Part shown: one piece after another, positions 35,820 to 46,189 of the stretch
Position numbering within the stretch: position 1 is the stretch's first letter
Layout of the letters: each line of letters starts with the position of its first letter
Source: Halichoerus grypus
Taxonomy: Eukaryota > Chordata > Mammalia > Carnivora > Phocidae
Length of the DNA: 64,000 bases
NCBI RefSeq assembly: GCF_964656455.1
Contig: NC_135723.1
Coordinates: forward strand, 95,991,283 to 96,055,282
Direction of reading: 5' to 3'
The notes under the pieces: model-generated
The model's database searches: none
Told to the model about the DNA's origin: nothing
The model's input: the letters and a program-made list of their open reading frames with translations, nothing else
Position numbers and translations under genes: made by a program

Positions 35820-37015
35820 AAAAAAACAACTTGGGATACCTATACATATGGACCTTAACATAGTAAGTGAAAAAAGTTGCAGGAAATGGGTAAATAGGTC
35901 CTATCTTATTTATATAAACATAATTTACAAAAACAATTTTAGAATGATCATCTCTGGTAAGTCGGATGGACTTTTTAACTTTAGAAACACTTCTATTTTG
36001 TTTGAAAAAAAATAGAACACATACAATGTAGTAAAAAAAAAAAATTTACTCACTGTCCCAAAAAAGTAAATTACAAAACAATTTATAATAGGACTCCATT
36101 TTCTTTAAAATAAAGCTCATAATATGCTAAGGTATATGTACCAAAATGAATATTTAGAACATATGCCAACTGTTAATAATGGTTATTTCCAGAAGAGGGA
36201 TTACAGGAAACTCATAAACTACATTAGTTTTTCTTTAAAAAAGCACTTACTTTAGTTACCCTCCCCCACCAAAAAAAAAAAAAGATTAAAAAATCTGAGC
36301 TAGGATCCCAGAGATTTAAGCATTTTGGTCCACCTGGCAATTAGTTAAAACCAGCTTAACCGGTGGACAGCCCACTGTATTAAATCTGAGGAAGCATTAC
36401 AGGTAAATCACATCTACAAATCAGTCACAGAAGTTACTGATTGAAAAGCCACTTCTCTACTAGGTAAGTATTAAATATCTGTTTGATGAAGGGAATACTG
36501 CTAATGTAAAGTTAAACTTAAATATTTGCTAAATCATGCAAAAGGCAGGCAATGCACTGGTCTCTCCTAATACACTGTTCTGTTTTTAAGTATCTCTCAG
36601 GTATCCATAGTCAACTGCAAACTTGCCTCAGGCCTTTATTTCAAGGCCAGTGCCTGAGAGGAGGCAGAAATCCCTACACACTTTCACCCTTAGTGGAGGA
36701 AGAAACTATGAGAACCACTAAATCACAGAGAATCCCAAGGGAGCACTGGATTCTGTCTTGGTGGATCTGTGCTTCATAAAGGATATTATAGTTCTTACAG
36801 TTACTCTATATGCCCTGCTCCAGAGAGGGGCTTACACACGTCCAACTTAACGCGTCCGCGCCTTCTCCACTAAACCTTTGATAAAAACAGAGCAAGCAGA
36901 ACTGCCTATTTTTCCTAAAGTCTACTGCTCCAAGTATTTTCCCATCTCAGCACTGACCCGGAGATCCAACTGCCATTTTGTTTTCCCCTTGGACTTAATG
37001 CTGAATAGCTTATCA
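35820..37015. other. No recognised gene
   Basis: AT-rich; A-run at about 36,271-36,283. Frames at 36,552-37,075 are short and unsupported. Confidence 0.4.
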
Positions 37016-37019
37016 CTAC

Positions 37020-37565
37020 TGATGCTAAGTGCTTTATTTGTATTACAACCAATTTATACTCAACAATCCTGTTAAGTGTTCATATTTTACCAGTGAAAAA
37101 CCTGAAATACAAGGTCTGATAATTAGTGCTAAAAAGAAAACCACAGGCTCAAAAATGGTGTCACTTATGCTAGACCAATCTAACTGCAGTCTCAACCTCA
37201 CCCAGAAATGTAGTCTTCAGTCAGGAATTGTCTGGTTGGCACCAATGAGGTCATCTGTTACTGGCCTTTCTCCATCTCCCAAGGTGGAGGTGGTGACCTC
37301 ATCCCAAACAATCCTTTTTTCTCATTTCCTTGTCCCACCTTTAAAAAAAACAAACAAACAACAAACCTTTCCCTTTCTGTAGCCTTTAGGAGCTCCCCTC
37401 TACTTACTAGCTGGGATGCTGCCTGATTTCACGAATCAAATAAACCTAATTATATCTTTAAAACTCACTCAGCTTAATGTTTGTTAACACTAGTAAATAG
37501 TGGCAAAACTAGGGTTTAAACCCAGAGATTGATTCCTCAGTCCAAGCTTTACTACACTGCACTAT
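37020..37565 (-). mobile_element. MIR split by a probable LTR insertion
   Basis: The left part (TAAGTGCTTTATTTGTATTA, ACCAGTGAAAAACCTGAAAT) and the right part (TAAATAGTGGCAAAACTAGG, AAACCCAGAGATTGATTCC) are consecutive parts of a reverse-complement MIR. About 350 bases of unrelated sequence separate them. Confidence 0.55.
37131..37483 (+). mobile_element. Probable solo LTR inside MIR
   Basis: A 350-base block interrupts a MIR. It has features of an ERV LTR: CCAATCTAACTGCAGTCTCA, TCACTCGG-free U3-like sequence, a pyrimidine-rich part before GCTAGCTGGGATGCTGCC, and an AATAAA signal near 37,438-37,443. No internal genes. Ends are approximate. Confidence 0.45.
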
Positions 37566-37620
37566 CTCTGGGATATATTCTTTTCAACCTAGAAAACACT
37601 AGAAATCTTCAGTCAGATGT

Positions 37621-38103
37621 TGCCACAAAATGAACAAATCTTTTAGAATTTCCAAAAAAGAAAAGAGTTTTATTCAAGCCCAAGTCTTAGACAGCTGCCC
37701 TGGATACACAAAATTTGCAAAGAGAGTGCTCCAGCAAAGTATGGTGTAGGATTATACATATTTTTAAGTAAAAAGTTACAAATAATTAGACAAAGAACAT
37801 TTCGGAAAGTTTAAGACCTTATCTTAAATTTCTAGAATATGCAGGGCTGTAGCACTTTCATCTTATGGGGAACAGGGAAGTTTCTTCTTCTTTTGTGTTC
37901 AGACTGCTCCTTTTTGGTGTGTTTTGTTTTTTGTTTGTTTAACAAAGCAGTGTACAATATGTGCTCCGAGCACAAAGAGAGCCCATGCTTTGAGGTTCTG
38001 CAGAGTCAGTCTGACCTTAGTAAATGTTAAAGTATAGCAGCTTCCCAGGGAGCCCAGGAGCAGGGCCCACAAATATCAAAAGCTGAAAATTTCCTTTATC
38101 ACA
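37621..38103 (-). mobile_element. Solo LTR, copy A of a pair
   Basis: Read on the minus strand the element begins TGTGATAAAGGAAATTTTC and ends with TTTGTTCATTTTGTGGCA, so it has LTR-like TG...CA ends. The minus-strand end holds GGGCTTGAATAAAACTC with an AATAAA signal. It aligns over its whole length with 43,674-44,146 (shared blocks include GTTACAAAT, GACCTTATCTTAA, GAGTGCTC, GGTTCTGCAGAGTCA), but copy A has a T/G-rich insertion near 37,910-37,940. No clear target duplication was found. Confidence 0.7.
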
Positions 38104-38860
38104 GTAAAGCACTTAGGTTTTCACAACAATACTGAACATCAACAGGCCACATGGATCAAACATTTACTCACGGAAATGCTGTTTGGCTACCATTAGGTTA
38201 CTACGAACTTTATTTCACAAAATCTTTGCCATCGCTTTTCTCAACTTTTGAAAAGCTATTTACAGTAATAATTAAACACTCAACCTCTTAACCAAGTCAA
38301 ACAGATTTGGGTTCAGATTCTCGTTCTGTTACTGCTTTCCTTCACTTGCAAATAAAGATATAAAGGTATACGTGAAAAACTGAGCATAGTGAATGACTGG
38401 AGACTAAGTCAAGGTCCCCTACTTCTATTCTTTGTTTTACCACCAATACTCCCAGGATGGGGAACAACTGGACAAGTCCAAATCAAATTCAATACTCTAA
38501 CTAGACCCATTTATTCACGTGTCTATAGAAAACTTTAAACATTAAATTATGCATTCCATTTAAATTTATGAACTGATAAAACAAGTTCTACACAACCAAG
38601 AAAAACTGGTAAAGAAATATATTTGATATTAAGATTACTGCACAGGAGAATGAATGCTAGCTTCACAGTAACTCATACCTCTCATCTATAACCCTGTGAA
38701 TCACGATAATTTGAAACTTTAAAATAATAAAAATCCTCAAGTCAGTGTTAGAGCTTTAAAACGTCTTGTATTGGATAAGCTCAGGGGGGCTTTCAATGAT
38801 TAAAAATGCAAGAGAGGCAATAATGCCTGATCTTAACCCCTCTGGCGGCTAAGGATCTGC
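38104..38860. other. No recognised gene; weak MIR piece near 38,270-38,380
   Basis: Contains AGTCAAACAGATTTGGGTTC and TTCTGTTACTGCTTTCC, which fit a MIR on the plus strand. Otherwise AT-rich without signals. Confidence 0.35.
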
Positions 38861-38861
38861 G

Positions 38862-39145
38862 ATGTTAGAGACTGGGTGGAGCTGCCCTCGGGGCCTAAGG
38901 GCTAACGTGGCACAGGGCGCTCACTCTTCTCCAGGTGGAACGCGTCCGGGAATCAGTCCTCACAACTCTGCGCCAAGGACTGAGATCTATCCGCTTTTTC
39001 AGGGGAGGAAACTGAGGCAGAAGGGAGGCTGGGCAGTATGCCTAAGCGCTCAGAACTCGGGAACCAGAGGCCGACTGGAAACCTTTCTGGGTCTAGAGTT
39101 AGGCCCTTTTAACCCTTCAGGGCTCCGAGGAGGGGGCAGGTAAGT
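38862..39145 (+). promoter_or_regulatory. CpG-island shore with a perfect plus-strand splice donor
   Basis: GC content rises here. GGGGGCAGGTAAGTGA gives a consensus CAG|GTAAGT donor, with the exon end at 39,139 and intron start at 39,140. It could end the first exon of a plus-strand or antisense non-coding transcript. A 93-codon frame (38,862-39,143) runs into it but shows no known domain, and part of it (about 38,988-39,060) resembles a MIR. Confidence 0.3.
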
Positions 39146-39274
39146 GACACTGCAACAGGGAAAAAAGTACAGTACCGGTGGGAAGCAGGGGTTCCAACGG
39201 GGTAAAGGCATGCTCCATATCGGACTACAGGCCTCTGCATTAAAGAAACAGAAACCCCACGTTAGAATGCCTAT

Positions 39275-39900
39275 CTAATCAAACAGTGCGCAAATTCTCC
39301 AGAACGCCGGCCGCTTCCATCCCGCGCTCCCGCGGGGGCTTCCAGGCGGAGCTCCAGGGAGCCGCGGCGCTGGGGGCCCGGCCGCCGGGCTCCGCGGGGA
39401 GGAGCCAAGAGGGAGGCCGGCCTGCGGGGCGGGCAGGCGCCTCGCGTGCCTCCGGGAGCCGTTCCCTCCTCCCTCTCCCCGCGCACCGCCACCATCCGGG
39501 GACTGGAGAGCCGGAGGCGGCCGCCCCCCTCGTCGCGCTGCCCGCCCCATCCCGCGGCCCGCGCGCACACACCGCGGGCGGCGCGCTCAGCCGCGGCCGC
39601 ACTTACACAATGGCGGGTGGAGCCAGCGGCGAGCGGAGCGCGGACTGCGGGAGCGAAGGCGATCGACCGCTCGGAGCTCAGCTGAGGAGCCTCGGCAGCG
39701 CGCGGCACGCGCTCGCAGGCTTAAGTAAGGGGCGCGCGAGGCGGCCCCGCCCCCTTCCGGAGCCGAGGGCCCGTGCGGGCCGCGCGTCCCCGCTGAGCCG
39801 CGCGCCCCCGGCGTCGCTCACGCCTGGACGTCCGCCCTCCTCCTTCTTCCCGCAGCCTTCTTCGAGGCTAGTTTGGCCCTTCAGCTGGCTGTGGTGATTC
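39275..39900 (-). promoter_or_regulatory. CpG island, likely minus-strand promoter
   Basis: About 600 bases of very high GC and CpG density in an AT-rich window, the usual mark of a mammalian housekeeping-type promoter. Read on the minus strand, 39,760-39,743 is CCGGAAGGGGGCGGGGCC: an ETS-type CCGGAAG next to an Sp1-type GC box. No TATA box is seen, as usual for such promoters. Downstream on the minus strand lies a probable first exon ending at 39,607. The unmethylated state is inferred from retained CpGs. All reading frames stay open longer than average here because GC-rich DNA has few stops; I do not call them genes. Confidence 0.85.
39607..39735 (-). other. Probable non-coding first exon of an unidentified minus-strand gene
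   Basis: The minus-strand exon is taken to start shortly downstream of the ETS/GC-box pair and to end with CCACCCGCCATTGT before a GTAAGTGCGG donor at 39,606-39,601. No convincing start codon with a good context lies in it: the minus-strand ATG at the upper end opens a frame that reads through the donor into GC-rich intron. It is best read as 5'UTR. The next exon would be to the left, so the intron would be long, possibly up to the candidate at 95-276. The start is approximate because no TSS signal fixes it. The gene could not be named from this exon. Confidence 0.5.
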
Positions 39901-39904
39901 CGCC

Positions 39905-40135
39905 CAGCGCTCTTCGCTGCAGTTAGTGAGGAGGCCGCTCTTTGCTCAAAACCAAGCAGCAGCTGCTCCGTCACCCTTCCTCAGCCTGGCTTCAGAGCCC
40001 GGCGAACTTCCCAGTTTCCAGAGCCCGTCCTCCCGGTCCTCGTTCTCCCGACCCCCTGCTTCCTGCCTGCTTCCTGCCTGCATCCTGAGCACACCTGCTT
40101 TTGTCGTTCCTCCCTTCCTGGTGAACGTAATCAGA
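39905..40135. other. CpG-island flank, no gene assigned
   Basis: Pyrimidine-rich, with TTCCTGCCTGC repeated twice near 40,065-40,085. No clear splice or initiation signal on either strand. Confidence 0.4.
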
Positions 40136-40141
40136 GAAAGT

Positions 40142-40570
40142 TGTCGAAATTAAGAGAAACCTCACTGAAGTGGAGCCCTCGGGCTGTACCATTGCCTGCC
40201 AGTTATAAGAATTGCCAATTACAGGAAGAACTGTCAATTACAGACCTCAACAGAAGAATCTTCAACAGGAAAGAAGTAACAATCACAGGCCCCAACCGGA
40301 AAAAGATGTTTGTCGCATCTCTTAGCAACCCCAGCAAACTCTGCCAATGAGAAACCCTCATCGCCCTGAACATTTGTTTTTCTCCAGTGAACTTTCAGTT
40401 CCAAACAACCCTCCCAACTTCCTCCTTTTTCCTGAAATAACGGTCCTCCCCTTTGTTGGGCTTACCTATGGTTTTGCCATAGCTTGCAGGTCCTGAATTG
40501 CAATTCTTTGCTATTCCAGAATAAACGCATTTTGCTGACAAAATAACTTACTGTTTTATCTTTCAGGTCA
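40142..40570 (+). mobile_element. Solo LTR next to the CpG island
   Basis: Starts TGTCGAAATTAAGAGAAACC and has LTR-type composition, with GTTGGGCTTACCTATGG, CCTGAATTGCAATTCTTTG, an AATAAA signal at 40,520-40,525 and an end near TTTCAGGTCA. I recognise the 3' half as a known mammalian LTR type but cannot name the family. No retroviral genes adjoin it. It sits about 240 bases from the CpG island edge. Confidence 0.65.
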
Positions 40571-40580
40571 ATAAAGTTTT

Positions 40581-40783
40581 GTGTTTTTTTAAGATTTATT
40601 TATTTGAGAGAGAGAGCATGGCCTTTGAGCAGGGGGAGGGGCAGGAGGGAGAGAGAGAACCCTCAAGCAGACTCCCCACTGAGCTTGAGCCGGACGGGGG
40701 CCTCACCCCAGGACCCTAAGATCATGATCTGAGCTGAAATCAAAAATTGGACCCTTAACCTGCTGAGCCACCCAGGTGCTGGA
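40581..40783 (-). mobile_element. Diverged SINEC, inverted, at the LTR end
   Basis: TTTTTTTAAGATTTATTTATTTG at the left, GA-rich body, CCCCAGGACCCTAAGATCATG, and CTGAGCCACCCAGGTGC at the right. The target-site duplication AGGTCAATAAAGTTTT at 40,565-40,580 is matched by AGGTCAATAAATTTTT from 40,784, so the SINE inserted at the end of the LTR. Confidence 0.93.
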
Positions 40784-41024
40784 AGGTCAATAAATTTTTA
40801 GTTCGGAGAAATTTTAAGCCACCTACTTGCAGCTCCATTTGCTCCTTAACACTCCTAGGATGGAGAGCTCACTCTTTTGCCATCCAGCCTTTTCCAATCC
40901 TAATCACCAGAAAAATTCTTAGTTTAGGCAAAAATCCTCTTCCTGTACCTGTTACTGTTCCTCCCCAGCTCGCAGGGCCACCACATATTTGAGGGATCCC
41001 TGGTCCTCACAATCATCTTAAATG

Positions 41025-41690
41025 TATTGAAGAGAGTAGAAAGCAAGATGGAGTCACTCATAACAAACAGTGACCTATGTTAAGCAGTGATTTATGCAGC
41101 CAAAGATGTTGTAGCTAAGACCAGATATCACTGAAAATAGAACAAGCTGAGGGTACCCAGAACTGATAATCTGCCAAACCAAAGGAGGTCTGCAAAGGCC
41201 CAAGTCTGATTAAACTCCTTTAAAAAGCAAGGATCTTTGCAAGAAACTGTCAGACTTGCTAGATAATGATCCTTTCAGAGCTGACCACATCAAAAAGGCA
41301 ATTGCCACCAAAGACTCTGCCCTATTGATCTCTGAACAGAGATTCTTCATGGCTTGAACATAATAAGCAGCACGTGCCAACAGCTCTCCCTGACTGGACC
41401 GAGTCCTTATCTCAACTGCACACTCCCAGACTGACTTTGACTTTGGTTTATTAACTTCCTACCCCCTGTTGTATCTTGTTTGTTGGGTGACTTTGTCTTA
41501 TGCTTTGCTTTGTGTGATGTGTGAGAAGCCAAGTTAAACATGTAGCAGAATGTCATTGGTTTTGAAATCCTGAAACTGCTTTACAATTATGTTAATCTTG
41601 CTTTATGACTGAATAAAGCTGACACTGTGAGAAGACATAACTCATGTGCGCACTCATGTGCTCGTGACAACTACCTAGGCTTTACCTTTT
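41025..41690 (+). mobile_element. Probable solo LTR
   Basis: A block with AAGATGGAGTCACTCATAAC near the start, ACTGGACCGAGTCCTTATCTC in the middle, and CTTTATGACTGAATAAAGC with AATAAA at 41,612-41,617 followed by GTGACAACTACCTAGGC. The layout (U3-like, polyadenylation signal, short end) fits an ERV LTR. Ends are approximate and no internal genes were seen. Confidence 0.5.
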
Positions 41691-41699
41691 CTAGGCTAA

Positions 41700-42562
41700 G
41701 CTCAATTCTCTCAAGGTTCTAATGTAATGTGATTTTTAGACTCTACCATCCTGGTTCCCATTCTCTGTATTTAATGTTGCTCATAAATTGTGGTTCCAAG
41801 AACTAGTGAGAACTGTGCATCTCTCAGTACGCAGCAACTCCTGCAGACCCCCACGAGACTAAAACACCTGACCAACTTCTAATATGACTTCTAGTTGCAT
41901 ACAGCCTGTCCCTAGATTGATCCCAGAGCTGCTCCTCCCACCCCCATAAAATGCCTGCCTGAGAATGCTTGTCAACAAAAAAACCTGAAATACAAGGATT
42001 TGGTCAGAGGCAAGGAAAAGTTGTATTATCATGCAGTTTGCAAATAGGGAAATGCAGTTTTCAACTACAAACTAAGAGTATGCCAAAGGGGAAGGATTAG
42101 GCTTAGATTAGGCAAAACACGCAAATTCTGTGCCTTTTATGGAACCTGGCTAGACTCAAGTCCCAAACAACTAGTTTCAGGAACAGGATACAGCTCAGTA
42201 TTTCTGGTGGTTGTTTCAAGATGTGGCAGCCATTGGAGAGCATGACACAAAGGGTTACAGGAGTCTTTTTGCAAATTTTGCTGAATTTTGTGCAAGTTTG
42301 TCACCTTAGGCTGTGTGACTGGTTTTGTTCCTCATGGTCATTTGGCCTGTTTAAAATTTTAGTGTTTCCTCCCGTGGCATCAGGGACCCCAGCCTGTCTG
42401 TCAGTTATTACCTTCTAATTTTGGGGGTCCTTTGTTCCCAACATTATGACTGCCAGAATTACTGTTTGTTCTAGCCAACACCTGATGATAGGCCCTGACC
42501 TCTCAAAGGGCTTACAACTGTGACATGTATCTCTAGCAACTCAGAAGTGCCTCTTTCCCTTT

Positions 42563-42601
<39 letters not shown>

Positions 42602-43120
42602 GTCTCTATCTCTCCGGGACCTGAGAGCCATTTCTTTGGAATATAATAATCAGCCTCTGTTTCTCAGTCTCTGCTGGGGCATAGAATCCTCACTTCTAGC
42701 TAGCTAACAGAGCTGTCCTAATCACATTGACACTGACCAACCCTTTGTAATTTTTCACTTCTCTGACTCTACTAGGTCCTCATCTTCTCCCTCCCTTATT
42801 CTCCCTTTAAAACATCCAAATCACTTCAGCACAAATCAGAACGGAGCTCAGCTGTTTCTCCTATTATCGGTAGTTACTAAATAAAATATGTTTTAACTGC
42901 TTTAACTAATATCTGACTGTTTATCTCACAATGTTCCAGGTATAATCCAGTCATAGAAGAGTACAACATGGTCTATGTTCCTTCACTTTTTTAGCTACCA
43001 GATCAAATAGAACTCCCAGGTGTTTTTCACATTTACCTCTCTTACATCAAATGTGCACCTATCTAATACACAATTTTAAACCAAACTGCTAATTAAATAT
43101 CATGAGTATGCAGTCATAGT
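41700..43120. other. LTR-like pieces without sure boundaries
   Basis: 42,780-42,925 has CACTTCAGCACAAATCAGAA, CGGAGCTCAGCTG and TACTAAATAAAATATG followed by TAACTGCTTTAACTAATATC, which looks like the end of an LTR. 41,960-42,420 is also repeat-like. A TC microsatellite lies between. No coding sequence. Confidence 0.35.
42567..42614. repeat. (TC)n microsatellite
   Basis: About 14 uninterrupted TC units (42,567-42,595), then an imperfect TCTATCTCTG-type extension. Confidence 0.9.
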
Positions 43121-43129
43121 TGGGGCCCA

Positions 43130-43280
43130 CAGGCTGTGGGACATTGAAACTTCAGTTTCCTCAAGTATAAGACAGAAACAACGCTGCCTACTTTGGAAGG
43201 GTTCTCTAGGGATCAAATGATTTGGTATAGATAAGCACCTGGGCTGGTGCTAGCACATATAGATTTGCGGCAAATGTTTG
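43130..43280 (+). mobile_element. MIR element
   Basis: GGACATTGAAACTTCAGTTTC, CTCAAGTATAAGACAGAAAC, TGGAAGGGTTCTCTAGGGATC and AAATGATTTGGTATAG match the MIR core and 3' part on the plus strand. Confidence 0.6.
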
Positions 43281-43289
43281 TCCTGCTCC

Positions 43290-43670
43290 ATCAACATGGT
43301 ACTCCATATATATCTGGATGACTTCAGTGTTTATAGCTGTAGCCTACATCTTTGCAAAGTTTTTATGGGTAATCTAGACCAAGTGTCTCCCAAAATTGTT
43401 TAAAAGAAAACTGAAATACTCAACTAGAATTAATTTCAAAAGCCCACATGTTTAAAGATGCCACCAGTGAAACTAAGAAGACAACAAACTGGAGGTGGAG
43501 TGAGAATATTTGCACATATAATAGACAAGTGGTTGCTCTATCTAGATGATATGAAGAACTGCAAATCCATCAGTAAAAGGCAAGCAAAACAGTGAAATAA
43601 TGACCAAGGATATATACAGGCAAATTACAGAAAATATTCACATGGCAAATAAACATGTGAAAAACACAAC
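43290..43670. other. No recognised feature; possible L1 piece
   Basis: 43,440-43,670 has GACAACAAACTGGAGGTGG, ACATGGCAAATAAACATGTG and other L1-ORF2-like wording on the plus strand, too worn to place. Confidence 0.35.
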
Positions 43671-43673
43671 CGT

Positions 43674-44146
43674 TGATGCAAAATGAACAAACCATTTAGA
43701 AATTCTAAAAGAAAGGAGTTTTATTTGAGCCCAAGTCAGGACAGCTGCCCATGATACACAATCTTCACAAGAGAGTGCTCTGGCAAAGGAACATTCGCTA
43801 TAAGGTTATATACACTTTTTACCATAAAAAGTTACAAATCGTTAGACAAAGGACATTTCAGAAAGTTGTAGACCTTATCTTAAGTTTCTAGTATATGCAG
43901 GGCTATAGGACTTTAACCTTTTGGGAACCAGGGAAGTTTCTTCCTTTTTCTTAACTTTTGTGTTCAGAATGCTCCTTTCAGGCTTTAACAAAGCAGATGC
44001 AAATGTATGCCTGGGGCGCAAATAGAGCCCATACTTTGGGGTTCTGCAGAGTCATTTTGACCTTAGTAAATGTTAAAATATAGCTTCCCTGGGAGCCCAC
44101 GAGCAAGGCCCACAAACATTAAAAGTTGAAAATTTCCTTTAACACA
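43674..44146 (-). mobile_element. Solo LTR, copy B of a pair
   Basis: Same family and orientation as 37,621-38,103. The minus strand begins TGTGTTAAAGGAAATTTTC and ends with TTTGTTCATTTTGCATCA; GGGCTCAAATAAAACTC supplies the polyadenylation signal. The two copies differ by scattered substitutions and small indels. About 5.6 kb, including the CpG island, lies between them, and no internal retroviral genes were found there. Confidence 0.72.
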
Positions 44147-44229
44147 ACATTGGTAACATCTGGAAAAGCAAATTTGAACAGCGAGATAAATTTACTTGTC
44201 AGATTGCAAACTTTTAAGTAATAAAGCAA

Positions 44230-44735
44230 ATTTACATTTATTGAGCAATTATTTTGTTGCAGTCACTGTGTTAAGGTCTTTTATATTTTATTTCATTACC
44301 TTAAAATGTAGGCCCCACAACAACAATGAGCAAATTTGAATAGTTCACCCTTGAATCCTCATACTATAGCTCAGTTGCTGGCAAAGAGCAAGTGACCGAC
44401 AAGTACTTATTGAATGTCCATAATGAAATTGTTTGCAAAAGCCTGAGATGCTCCTTCTCCAGTTCTTCTCACAGCTGGCTCATTCATCAAGACTTGGTAT
44501 GAGTCTTTCTTCCCCCAGTTACTCCTTCTCTCATCTAGGATTGTCTGTTTTCCTGCATAGCTATACTCACCATCTGTAGTTAACTTACCCATTTACTTAT
44601 TTATCATTTGTCTTCTCCTACTAGCTCCCTAAGAGTTGGAACCATATCTGTTTTGTCCATTGCTATTCTCCAGCCAACAGGATACCTCCACCCATAACAG
44701 AGACTCCATAAATATTACTTAAATGTATTAACAAA
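44230..44735. mobile_element. MIR piece followed by L2 3' end
   Basis: 44,230-44,330 (TACATTTATTGAGCAATTAT, CACTGTGTTAAGGTCTTTTA) is a minus-strand MIR-like piece. 44,430-44,735 (CAGTTACTCCTTCTCTCATC, TAGCTCCCTAAGAGTTGGAA, ATATCTGTTTTGTCCATTGC, ACTCCATAAATATTACTT) follows the plus-strand L2 3' end. Confidence 0.5.
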
Positions 44736-44739
44736 GAGT

Positions 44740-45800
44740 GGTGACAAGAGAATAGAAAATTATAGTATATCATACCAGGAATTTTTTGAATAAGTGAAAT
44801 CAATATGCCCTCATGTGGAAAAATGTTCATGACAGAGTAAGTTTTATAAATGCAAATGGCGGAACAGTCCCACTTATATTTTTAAATGCATTTGGATATC
44901 CATAGAAAGAATTGTTAAAAGTGACCTCTGAGAAAAAGAGATAAAGTACATAGGAGGCCACAGGCTGAGGGAAATATTACTTTTTATTTTGTATTTTATG
45001 TATTAATATTTTTGAAGCATATTAAAGTTTTAAAAATGTATATTAAAAGAAAATTAATGAGTCATTATTCTTAACCATTGGCATATTTGGAGCTTCCAAA
45101 GAAGGCAACACACGTACAAACATGGTACAATTTTTGGAGTTGAGATTCCATAGCTTCAACCGAATTTTCAAAGTATTCCAACAGAAAGAATTCCTACTTG
45201 CGGGTTATGTTGTTTTCTCCAGGACACAAAGATGGTTCTTTATCTTCCTTCCCAATTATCTTCCTCATTTTCTTGAACTGAGGAAGTTCAAAATATATGG
45301 CATATTGTTCCAAAGATATCATATAATAAAAATCTTCTGCAGTGAAATAACTTTTCAAAACACAGCACGTCATCACCAACCTCCTCTGAGAATTATAACA
45401 CATTATCCATTTTTAAACATCTCATGAAGACCAGACGAAGCTGTTTATCTCCAAACCCAGAATGTCTCAAAGACATTGGAACAAGTAACACTTTCTTCTT
45501 GGCTTATCTTTTAAAAACTTGCAGAACAGTGTGGCTCCACACAACGGCTAGGGAAAAGCTATAAGAGACAACGAGCCTAGGTGCCAACCCTTCTTTGCTG
45601 CAACAGGTGTTCTTCCTACAGCTGCCACGGAGTGGTCTTGGAGTTCCCAGTCTCCAGGCAGCTACCTTTATCTTATCGACATCTACTCTCAACTTCAAAA
45701 TGCATACCTGTTCTGATCTCACTTTAACAGCTCATGCGGTATTCCTAACTGCCTTTGGGATATTTCCACTTAAATATTTGACCATTACCTCTGATTCAAG
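44740..45800. other. No recognised gene
   Basis: Frames of 60-100 codons at 45,122-45,807 overlap on both strands, which argues against coding. No repeat identified. Confidence 0.4.
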
Positions 45801-45804
45801 TGGC

Positions 45805-46185
45805 TAAACTGAAATCATTCATTTATTGCTCCTCCCAGAGTCTCATTTCTTTCCCTGGCATCCTTATTCTTCTGGACTCCTTGGAAAGTAACTTCAATTT
45901 GCCTTTTCTTTCATTCCATAAATCCAGCCAGTTGCCTCCATTTGTCCTATTGACCACTTATTCCAACTTGCTGAGGTCAATTTGGATCAGATTCTATCAT
46001 GCTTGTCATTTTCGCTCATCCACCAATAAAAATGATTATTTTAGGACCTATATGAAGTATCATCTCTGAAAAGTCTTCCCTGAGATTCACTCAAACCCCT
46101 CACAATTAATCTCATTTTGCTTATAATTTCATTACATTCTTTCATGCTTCTTTTATAGCCCTTTCCACAGTCTGATATAGTATGG
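45805..46185 (+). mobile_element. L2 fragment
   Basis: TCCTTATTCTTCTGGACTCC, CCAGCCAGTTGCCTCCATT, GTATCATCTCTGAAAAGTCT, TCCCTGAGATTCACTC and TTTATAGCCCTTTCCACAG follow the L2 3' region order on the plus strand. Diverged. Confidence 0.5.
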
Positions 46186-46189
46186 TTCA

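Noticed and set aside
39286..39897. 203-codon plus-strand frame and 97-145-codon minus-strand frames across the CpG island
   Set aside because: All frames on both strands stay open because GC-rich DNA has few stop codons. The translations are Ala, Arg, Gly, Pro and Ser rich, without domains. The minus-strand splice donor at 39,606 also cuts through them.
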